Origin: UBA5359 sp028699365 [NCBI: bacterium]
Lineage (GTDB): Bacteria; UBP13; UBA5359
Assembly (NCBI GenBank): GCA_028699365.1
Contig: JAQVUQ010000161.1
Coordinates: 1-6,588, forward strand
DNA: 6,588 bases
Reading direction: 5' to 3'
Below, piece by piece: positions 1 through 5,208 of this stretch. Position 1 is the first letter of the stretch. The number at the start of each line of letters is the position of its first letter. Below the pieces are notes generated by a model, which saw only the letters and a program-made list of their open reading frames with translations, was not told where the DNA came from and did not search any database. Both the position numbers and the translations under genes were made by a program.

Positions 1-2235
1 CTGTCCCGTAAATTCACCCGGCGCAGCCGCAGTATCACGAAGACGGTACCGGCCGGCCATCGTGATACCTGTCTCCGGCGCCTCTAATCTGTACCTCACC
101 GTTCTTTCACCGGCGGACATATTGGTCATCGCCAGTGCCAGGCTGTCATCGGGAGTCGCCCACAACGTACAGAGCACTTCCGGCATATCCAGTTTCAGTC
201 TGCCCGCTGTCGATTGCCCGGCTACATGCATGGTGAATTTGTTTTCCCAACTGGTTTTAAAACTACCGTTCCGTGAAAGCGGCTGCGGCGGTCGCAGCAT
301 TCTCCCCTCGGTAAGATAACGTCTACCGGACGTGAAGGCCCGGCAGACCGCATCGAGGTATTCCGCCGCCGTCTCGTGTTCCGGTAAAAGCAGCTTCTCC
401 GCTACCGAACTGTGTATCCAGCCGGGCTGGCATCCCCAGGTAAACATCTGGCCCAACTTGCTTATAAAAGCCGTGGGCTCCTGTAAATCCGCACCATAAA
501 AGGCCCGGCCGAAGGTCAGCACGTATCCGCCGTAAACCGTGGGGAAGATAGGCACGGATTGCGGGTGAGTGGAAAACCACATCAGGAAAGCCGCTACGCC
601 GGCCATAAAGGGCTCGGCATCGGATTCCGTGGTCAGTGCAACCCCTTCACCGGATTCCTCCGACCAGGCAACCATCTTGTCCAGCATATCCTGGTAACCG
701 GTTACTCCGTAAGCACCGCCGCCAAGGGGGTGGCCGTGAGAGGCATCAAAGCAGAGAGGCGGGGCGCCTGCCGCCACCTGATCCAGATAGATTGCGTCTA
801 CGCCCGTTTCCCGGCGTATATTCCTGATAACATCCAGTATCTTGTCCTGCCAGTAGGCGGTATGACTGCACATCGGCACCATGAGCTGATCGTTTGGGTA
901 CTTTTCTATATAATTGTGCATAATCTCCGGGATGCATCGCGGGGAAGAGCGCTTGGCGGAGTGTTCCTCCATTCCGTCTTCATGCCAGGAAGGGCTGTTG
1001 GGATCAGCCAGACGAGCGTTAATGTACGGCATAACGGTTACACCACGTTCGCGAAGACGCTCTACCTCTTCCCTGAACCCCGGTTTTGCGGGAAGAAAAT
1101 CGGGAAAATCGGTATTGAAGAGATTCTCGCCCCAGTTATACCAGTGAATGCCGGTCCGGTATGGGAACCGCTCATGCAGGCGACAAGCCAGGTCGGCCGT
1201 ATCCTCAATAGGCGGTTCTGAAGGCAAGGAGAGAGAACCTGTATCTTTACCTGAAGACAGACACCACCAGAGAACTATCTCACGCATCCATTCCGGTATA
1301 TCACTGCGATCGGCGATATTGCCTTTCCGTGTCCACTTTTGCTTCAAGGCCCAGTCTCTGTAGATGCCGGAAGCATCGTACCAGTCCCCCTGAAAAACGC
1401 CGGTAACTATATGCTCCAGACTAAAGTCAGGCTGCGCCTGAGTCATGTTCTCAGGAAAATGGTCGACGGAGATATTCAGGTTGCCGTCCACAGCCTCCAT
1501 GTTCAATAACTTGGGATGCGCTTCAGGGTCGTGAAAACCGATGTAAAGACCCTGCTTATCGTTATCAAAGGCCAGAAACTGCATCGGCCACATAAAACTG
1601 GGATACATAGCCTGAAGCTTTTGATTCCACCCCTGGAAAAGACCCTCTGCAGGTTGAGATAAGTATGCCCCCCAGCCACCTTCGGGAACTATAAGATTGT
1701 CATTATGGCGATCAGCCCCGTCTCTGTGGACATTTCCGGCCAGCGGCAGCGTCCATTGCCATAGCGTCCAGCATGAGCTGTTATTCTTCATCGAAGATTT
1801 CCAGTAAGCAAATGGGTCGTCGCGTCGCAGCGTTACAGCGACTTCTACATCAACGGTATCGCTCTCACTCTCCCTGGGAATTACCCGGTTGAGATCACCG
1901 CACTTCGCATGGTATAGCGATATACCTTGCCATCTCAGGCAGAGCGTTATCTCTTCATCCGTTTCCGATGTTTCAAAATGATAGTCTCCGCGAGCCGGGG
2001 AGGAACTGTTGATCCGGGCACGGAAGCCCTTTGTATCACGCCATTCCATCTCCCACCATGGATCCTCGGGGCTGTTCTGGAATTGAAAGAGGGCTCCGCT
2101 GTTCATCTTCCTGATTCCCCGCAGAGAGAAAACACCGCTGTCTCTCTCAAGGCAAACAAATTCAAGACCGATCAGACCGTTGTCCAGCCGGATCTCGTTC
2201 TCTGCTTCCAGTAAATTAAAGTGCCTAGACATCAT
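1..2235 (-). CDS. DUF6259-type glycoside-hydrolase-like protein (3' end cut by window edge)
   Basis: This gene is read leftward from ATG 2235 and stays open to base 1: exactly 745 codons without a stop, so the C-terminus lies outside the window. Residues 1 to about 280 are rich in beta-strand patterns and resemble the N-terminal beta-sandwich of large glycosidases. A linker, GDWYDASGIYRDWA (283-296), leads into a TIM-barrel-like region (about 315-600). This contains WYNWGENLF (365-373), VMPYINARLADP (401-412), IYLDQ (482-486) and TTESDAEPF (535-543). From about 630 a beta-rich C-terminal domain begins. By analogy with retaining alpha-glycosidase clans (GH31, GH36, GH101), D485 could be the nucleophile and E537, D539 or E541 the acid/base; this is inference. 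No signal peptide is present (MMSRHFNLLEAENEIRLDNG), so a cytoplasmic location is expected. It lies 14 nt after the GH20 stop, in one operon. The family name comes from recalled sequence style, not a search, and the substrate is unknown. A second ATG at 2232 is an alternative start. Confidence 0.82.
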   Translation of the reverse strand, partial: MMSRHFNLLEAENEIRLDNGLIGLEFVCLERDSGVFSLRGIRKMNSGALFQFQNSPEDPWWEMEWRDTKGFRARINSSSPARGDYHFETSETDEEITLCLRWQGISLYHAKCGDLNRVIPRESESDTVDVEVAVTLRRDDPFAYWKSSMKNNSSCWTLWQWTLPLAGNVHRDGADRHNDNLIVPEGGWGAYLSQPAEGLFQGWNQKLQAMYPSFMWPMQFLAFDNDKQGLYIGFHDPEAHPKLLNMEAVDGNLNISVDHFPENMTQAQPDFSLEHIVTGVFQGDWYDASGIYRDWALKQKWTRKGNIADRSDIPEWMREIVLWWCLSSGKDTGSLSLPSEPPIEDTADLACRLHERFPYRTGIHWYNWGENLFNTDFPDFLPAKPGFREEVERLRERGVTVMPYINARLADPNSPSWHEDGMEEHSAKRSSPRCIPEIMHNYIEKYPNDQLMVPMCSHTAYWQDKILDVIRNIRRETGVDAIYLDQVAAGAPPLCFDASHGHPLGGGAYGVTGYQDMLDKMVAWSEESGEGVALTTESDAEPFMAGVAAFLMWFSTHPQSVPIFPTVYGGYVLTFGRAFYGADLQEPTAFISKLGQMFTWGCQPGWIHSSVAEKLLLPEHETAAEYLDAVCRAFTSGRRYLTEGRMLRPPQPLSRNGSFKTSWENKFTMHVAGQSTAGRLKLDMPEVLCTLWATPDDSLALAMTNMSAGERTVRYRLEAPETGITMAGRYRLRDTAAAPGEFTGQ

Positions 2236-2244
2236 AATCCTGTA

Positions 2245-2251
2245 TCCTTCT
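2245..2251 (-). promoter_or_regulatory. Ribosome-binding site of the DUF6259-type gene, overlapping the GH20 stop
   Basis: On the minus strand AGAAGGA precedes ATG 2235 by 9 nt and ATG 2232 by 12 nt, which favours 2235. Its first two bases are the last two of the TAG stop of the upstream GH20 gene (2250-2252). Ribosomes finishing GH20 would therefore uncover or sit on this site, which suggests translational coupling within one mRNA. Confidence 0.7.
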
Positions 2252-4148
2252 ACTTTATATGGCTGGGCGTAGCTACCCGGGCATAACCGGCATAGGGCAA
2301 CGCACAGCCTTCCTGAGTAAAGACCTTCTCCAGCTTGACTTCCAGCTCCGGTATTGCCTCCAGGTCACCGTTAAGATAGCCTGACAGGCGGTCAGAAAGG
2401 CTTTCAAGACGGGTACGAAGGCCGCCGTAGCGGCGCTCCAGCACCTCAAGCCCGAAAGGCTTGTATGTGCTGAGCCACATCTCCCGGTGACATTTCCAGA
2501 GTTCATCAACGGCCGCGCGCAGAGAGGCCAGGTCAGAGCCGGCTATTTGCCGCAGACGAACCTTATCTCCGGCAGCATAGGCGGCTGCCAGCTTACGGCG
2601 CAGCCCGGATTTCAAGGCAAGCACCCGGGACAGATGGGCCGGAAAACGCAGTCGGAGAGCAGACGGTCCCTTTACGGAGGCCCCAAAGAGATAATCGGCC
2701 AGCCCGTCGTAATATTCACGCAGTTCCAAATGCTCTATATGCGGGTCCATCAGGCTGAGAAGCGGATCCTGCCACAGCAGCCATTTGCTGATGTTATCCG
2801 CCAGATAGGTATCGTCCGGGTCTGTGATACCAGGCACCCTGTCCAGTTCGCCGGCCTTGACCCAATCGTCAAAGTCAGCGCCGCACGATCCCCGGAAGTT
2901 GCTCCGGAGTAAGGCCTGGTCCACTTCTCCGGCATAACAGTGCTCGGCAAAGAACTGTACGCCGGGCAGGGCGGAGTAGATATCGCATTCCATCCCGTCG
3001 TCACCCCACATGGTGACAAAAGCCTGCCGTAGTCCTTTAGCCTTGCAGGCCTGCATACAGGCCTCGGTCGCCTTCAAGGAGAAGGGCAGCGCCGCCCAGA
3101 AATGATTCCATGTCCAGACACCCCCGGCCATAACAGGCTCAAAGCCGATGGCCCGGTGCTTATCTATGAATTCCTCGTAAAAATCTCTGTCGCCGTGATA
3201 ATAATCCCAGTAGACCATCTCCACCTCAGCAGGAATAGCGGCTGCCAATTCTCGCGGCATAACAGTCTCTCTGTCATAGTAATCATCGGTCTTGGAACCT
3301 GTCCTGAAGTACATATCACTCCAGATCATCGGACTCAGATCCAACCGCCGGCAGATGTCCAGCACCCGCTTCAGGTGATCGTTAAATATATCTAAACAGG
3401 GCTTATCGCCGAAGAGCTGTTTGAAGCGACCGGTTCCCAGGCCGAACGTCTCATCCATGCCGATATGTATGCGGCTTGATCTAAGTGGTGACGACGCGGC
3501 CTTGAGCATCTTCTCCAGCAACTCGTATGATTTCTCCCACCCCGTCAGAATTACGTTTTCCGTATCGCAGTATTCGGCATAAGCCGGCCACTGCAGCACC
3601 GCCGCCATATGTCCCAGGGTCTGGATACAGGGGACGACCTCTATGCCCAGGTTGAAAGCGTAATCATCTATCCGCTTGAGTTCGGCAGCGGAGTAGGCTC
3701 CCCGCAGATATCCGAAAAGCGGCTCTGCGGGAACTTCGTAGGTATCCTCACAATAGAGCATCAGGGTGTTGATGCCCATCAGGGCACAGCGTAAGATATA
3801 GGCTTCAACAGCTTCAGGAGTCATTACTCCGTTGCGGGAAACATCCAGCATAATGCCGATCATATCGAAGCGGGAGTTCTCTGAAAAGCCCTGTCGCACT
3901 GCCTGTTCATCCGTCATTCCCAGCAACCGGCCCATGGCACGAAAAGCATCACACGGCCTAGCAAAGCGCACCGTCACTACATTATCGTCAAAGACAACCG
4001 AGTTGCCGGCGCCCTGAGTGCGATCGGACACGAAGCGCAGAGCAATCCCATCCGCATTGAATCTGTCGGAATACTCTTTCCTGATCTCCTGCAACCCATT
4101 ACTTATCTCAAGCGGCAGGGCTTTTATCTCCACCTTAAAGGAAAGCAT
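2250..4148 (-). CDS. GH20 beta-N-acetylhexosaminidase, cytoplasmic GcnA/HexD-like type
   Basis: The 632-residue product should release terminal beta-linked GlcNAc or GalNAc from glycans by substrate-assisted catalysis. Residues 1-90 resemble the small alpha/beta domain that precedes GH20 barrels. The TIM barrel (about 95-400) carries IGIMLDVSRNGV (97-108), LMLYCEDTYEV (129-139), QTLGH (176-180) and HIGMDE (228-233). It also carries YWDYYHG (313-319), AGGVWTWNHFW (341-351) and TMWGDDGMECD (379-389). D232 and E233 are the GH20 catalytic pair: the Asp positions the 2-acetamido group and the Glu is the acid/base. Met replaces the usual second Gly of HxGGDE, which I recall from the GcnA/hexosaminidase-D type; the length also fits GcnA (about 630). 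Residues 400-632 form a helical C-terminal domain. No signal peptide is seen, so it probably acts on imported oligosaccharides. The start at 4148 has AAAAGGAG 6 nt upstream. It is the first gene of the leftward operon. The family call is firm; the exact substrate is not. Confidence 0.93.
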   Translation of the reverse strand: MLSFKVEIKALPLEISNGLQEIRKEYSDRFNADGIALRFVSDRTQGAGNSVVFDDNVVTVRFARPCDAFRAMGRLLGMTDEQAVRQGFSENSRFDMIGIMLDVSRNGVMTPEAVEAYILRCALMGINTLMLYCEDTYEVPAEPLFGYLRGAYSAAELKRIDDYAFNLGIEVVPCIQTLGHMAAVLQWPAYAEYCDTENVILTGWEKSYELLEKMLKAASSPLRSSRIHIGMDETFGLGTGRFKQLFGDKPCLDIFNDHLKRVLDICRRLDLSPMIWSDMYFRTGSKTDDYYDRETVMPRELAAAIPAEVEMVYWDYYHGDRDFYEEFIDKHRAIGFEPVMAGGVWTWNHFWAALPFSLKATEACMQACKAKGLRQAFVTMWGDDGMECDIYSALPGVQFFAEHCYAGEVDQALLRSNFRGSCGADFDDWVKAGELDRVPGITDPDDTYLADNISKWLLWQDPLLSLMDPHIEHLELREYYDGLADYLFGASVKGPSALRLRFPAHLSRVLALKSGLRRKLAAAYAAGDKVRLRQIAGSDLASLRAAVDELWKCHREMWLSTYKPFGLEVLERRYGGLRTRLESLSDRLSGYLNGDLEAIPELEVKLEKVFTQEGCALPYAGYARVATPSHIK

Positions 4149-4154
4149 TGACCA

Positions 4155-4162
4155 CTCCTTTT
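4155..4162 (-). promoter_or_regulatory. Strong Shine-Dalgarno site of the GH20 gene
   Basis: The minus strand reads AAAAGGAG, then 6 nt (TGGTCA), then ATG 4148. This spacing is near ideal and fixes the start. Its 5' edge overlaps the 3' arm of the inverted repeat at 4161-4188, so leader folding could affect access to it. Confidence 0.85.
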
Positions 4163-4188
4163 ACCCGTAATCGGCCGGTGCCGGGTAA
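4161..4188 (-). repeat. 7-bp inverted repeat in the GH20 leader, abutting its ribosome-binding site
   Basis: On the plus strand TTACCCG (4161-4167) and CGGGTAA (4182-4188) are perfect reverse complements separated by 14 nt, with arm centres 21 bp apart. In the GH20 transcript this would be a 7-bp hairpin whose 3' arm shares two bases with the Shine-Dalgarno site. It could be an RNA element that tunes translation or a DNA operator for a dimeric regulator. The sequence shows only the symmetry. Confidence 0.5.
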
Positions 4189-4225
4189 GCTTGTTCCTGT
4201 AATAATGATAACGCCCTGGCAGGTA

Positions 4226-4253
4226 ATTATATTTTCATGGTTTGCCATGTAAT
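4226..4253 (-). promoter_or_regulatory. Putative sigma70-type promoter of the GH20/DUF6259 operon
   Basis: On the minus strand a perfect -10 hexamer TATAAT (4226-4231) lies 16 nt from ATTACA (4248-4253), which matches 4 of 6 bases of the TTGACA -35. Transcription would start near 4219, giving a leader of about 70 nt that contains the inverted repeat at 4161-4188. It is interlocked with the rightward promoter. The call is by consensus only. Confidence 0.5.
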
Positions 4254-4260
4254 GTATAAT
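4232..4260 (+). promoter_or_regulatory. Putative sigma70-type promoter of the acetyltransferase/M20 operon
   Basis: TTTTCA (4232-4237, 4 of 6 matches to TTGACA) lies 17 nt before a perfect TATAAT (4255-4260). Transcription would begin near 4267, leaving a leader of about 117 nt that passes through the hairpin at 4279-4293. The -35 elements of the two divergent promoters lie inside each other's spacers, so RNA polymerase should not occupy both at once. The call is by consensus only. Confidence 0.55.
4236..4249. promoter_or_regulatory. Candidate operator: central palindrome CATGG-TTTG-CCATG
   Basis: Two perfect 5-bp arms flank a 4-nt spacer. The centre (4242.5) is within half a base of the midpoint of the two -10 elements (4243). 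The palindrome overlaps the last two bases of the rightward -35 and the first two plus-strand bases of the leftward -35 at 4248-4253. A dimeric regulator bound here could block both operons. The regulator family is unknown, and no regulator gene is visible in the window. Confidence 0.4.
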
Positions 4261-4268
4261 ATTTGCCA
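4241..4268. repeat. Direct repeat TTTGCCA, 21-bp period
   Basis: TTTGCCA occurs at 4241-4247 and 4262-4268, exactly 21 bp or about two helical turns apart, so both copies face the same side of the DNA. For the leftward promoter the copies flank its -35. Two half-sites at 21-bp spacing are known for AraC-type activators, which often control sugar operons. The link to such a regulator here is inference. Confidence 0.35.
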
Positions 4269-4278
4269 AATAAATTAC

Positions 4279-4301
4279 GCCGCCTTAGGCGGCAACTTTT
4301 T
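4279..4301 (+). terminator. Terminator-like hairpin in the leader of the acetyltransferase operon
   Basis: GCCGCC (4279-4284), loop TTA, and GGCGGC (4288-4293) form an all-GC 6-bp stem. After AAC comes a run of five T (4297-4301). This is the form of a short intrinsic terminator. It lies after the rightward -10 at 4255-4260 and before the gene at 4384, so it could attenuate transcription. Alternatively it is a protective 5' hairpin, or irrelevant if transcription starts downstream of it. Confidence 0.45.
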
Positions 4302-4314
4302 CTTGCGTTTCCTC

Positions 4315-4343
4315 TTGCCGATTAGTCGCTACTCCGGTATGCT
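4315..4343 (+). promoter_or_regulatory. Weak second promoter candidate before the acetyltransferase gene
   Basis: TTGCCG (4315-4320) and TATGCT (4338-4343) are separated by 17 nt; each matches 4 of 6 consensus bases. TATACT (4344-4349) overlaps as a better -10 but has no good -35. A start here would bypass the terminator-like hairpin at 4279-4301 and leave a leader of about 35 nt. Matches of this quality arise by chance, so confidence is low. Confidence 0.22.
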
Positions 4344-4366
4344 TATACTCATGAAGTGCCTGTGAG

Positions 4367-4378
4367 GGAGGAAAAGGG
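4367..4378 (+). promoter_or_regulatory. Ribosome-binding site of the acetyltransferase gene
   Basis: The purine run GGGAGGAAAAGGG offers two overlapping anti-Shine-Dalgarno matches: GGAGG (4367-4371), 12 nt from ATG 4384, and AAAAGGG (4372-4378), 5 nt away. An in-frame TGA at 4363-4365 lies just upstream, so ATG 4384 is the only ATG start available near this site. Confidence 0.7.
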
Positions 4379-4383
4379 TACAG

Positions 4384-5208
4384 ATGAACACAAATGAATC
4401 GGTTACAGTGATCAGTGAGTTGACGCGGATGGGCGTGGAGGATGGCGATCTCCTGATAGTTCATTGCGCATTCAAAAGCATCGCACTCCCCGGCTTCTCG
4501 CCGCAGGATATGATCAGGGCGCTGATGACGGCTGCAGGTGCAGACGGGACCATCATGATGCCCACCTTTACCTATTCCTATTCCGGTATCTGGAACACTG
4601 TGCCCTTCAACCCGGAAACGACGCCCGGCTACTTGAACGGAGTTCTGAGCGAAGCCCTGCGACAGTATCCAGGGGCTTTGAGGAGCGGACATCCGACTTA
4701 CTCCGTAGCGGCTATAGGCAAGTATGCAGAGAAAATAACCTCTAACAGAGAGATGTGCAGCCCCTTGGGAAAAGGTTCGTCATGGGACGAAGCGATAACC
4801 CTGGGCGGCAAAATCCTGCTGCTGGGAGTAAACAGCAGCCGCAATTCTTCGCTGCATTATGCGGAAGTATTGGCCGGACTGCCGTACAATCATATTCCGT
4901 TTCGCAAGTTCTGGGGATCAACGGCGTTGATGGAGAAAGACGGTCAGGTAAACGAGGTACCGCTGGCAAGGGAATACCCCGCATGCAGCGACGCCTTCGG
5001 TGCAGCAGACATCTACCTGGAAGAGAGAGGCATGCTGAGGCATGGCAGGATAGGAAACGCCGCTGCCATGCTTATGAACGGCCGGGAGGTTGTCGACGCC
5101 GTAGTCAAGAAGCTGAGATCAGACCCAGCCTGGCTGTTGTGCGACAATATAGTCTGCGAACCGTGCAGTTTGAGAAAGACAGCCTTGCGCCAAAGAGGCC
5201 TGATATGA
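4384..5208 (+). CDS. Antibiotic_NAT-family (AAC(3)-like) N-acetyltransferase
   Basis: The 274-residue product has the full length and motif order of the aminoglycoside 3-N-acetyltransferase family, which transfers acetyl from acetyl-CoA to an amine. Visible motifs are LLIVHCAFKSI (23-33), IMMPTFTYSY (57-66) and FNPETTPGYLNGVLSEALR (75-93). Further motifs are the GALRSGHPTYSVAAIG block (97-112), SPLGKGSSWDEA (126-137), KILLLGVNSSRNSSLHYAE (143-161) and HGRIGNAAAMLMNGREVVD (220-238). H158 and E161 in LHYAE, and H103, are candidates for the catalytic or substrate site. Family members include resistance enzymes but also YokD of Bacillus and FrbF, which acetylates a phosphonate antibiotic. Resistance is therefore not implied, and a metabolic amine is as likely. 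The protein is cytoplasmic, with no signal peptide. The tail has three Cys (253, 258, 261). Its stop overlaps the M20 start, so the two genes form one operon. Confidence 0.9.
   Translation: MNTNESVTVISELTRMGVEDGDLLIVHCAFKSIALPGFSPQDMIRALMTAAGADGTIMMPTFTYSYSGIWNTVPFNPETTPGYLNGVLSEALRQYPGALRSGHPTYSVAAIGKYAEKITSNREMCSPLGKGSSWDEAITLGGKILLLGVNSSRNSSLHYAEVLAGLPYNHIPFRKFWGSTALMEKDGQVNEVPLAREYPACSDAFGAADIYLEERGMLRHGRIGNAAAMLMNGREVVDAVVKKLRSDPAWLLCDNIVCEPCSLRKTALRQRGLI
5192..5207 (+). promoter_or_regulatory. Ribosome-binding site and ATGA overlap that set the M20 start
   Basis: AAAGAGG (5192-5198) lies 6 nt before ATG 5205, inside the end of the acetyltransferase gene. The ATG (5205-5207) overlaps the TGA stop (5206-5208) as ATGA, the classic arrangement for termination-reinitiation coupling. 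This decides the start against the much earlier in-frame ATG at 4755. Confidence 0.8.

Noticed and set aside
559-1221. 220-residue plus-strand open frame
   Set aside because: It is antisense to the DUF6259-type gene, which has a coherent family-like protein in this stretch. The plus-strand product has no recognisable motif and no good ribosome-binding site.
2221-2252. Frameshift or pseudogene in the left third, suggested by many short open frames there
   Set aside because: Continuous minus-strand translation from 2235 to 1 is free of stops and keeps sensible protein throughout, so the gene is intact as far as the window shows.
2250-4148. Secreted or lipoprotein hexosaminidase
   Set aside because: The N-terminus MLSFKVEIKALPLEISNG has no hydrophobic core or lipobox, and the start is fixed by a strong ribosome-binding site.
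4351-4365. ATG 4351 as an upstream in-frame start for the acetyltransferase
   Set aside because: It meets an in-frame TGA after four codons (4363-4365). A regulatory upstream mini-ORF is possible, but it has no clear ribosome-binding site.
4285-4692. 135-residue minus-strand open frame across the intergenic region
   Set aside because: It is antisense to the start of the acetyltransferase gene and runs through its ribosome-binding site and leader hairpin. The protein is unrecognisable.
4755-5204. N-terminal extension of the M20 protein from ATG 4755
   Set aside because: These 150 codons overlap the acetyltransferase in another frame and give an Arg- and Gly-rich sequence without M20 features. 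The ATG at 5205 has a good ribosome-binding site, an ATGA overlap and the normal family length.
4384-5208. Calling this gene an aminoglycoside-resistance determinant
   Set aside because: The fold family includes non-resistance enzymes, and there is no mobile element, integron or resistance neighbour. The coupled M20 and divergent glycosidase context points to metabolism.
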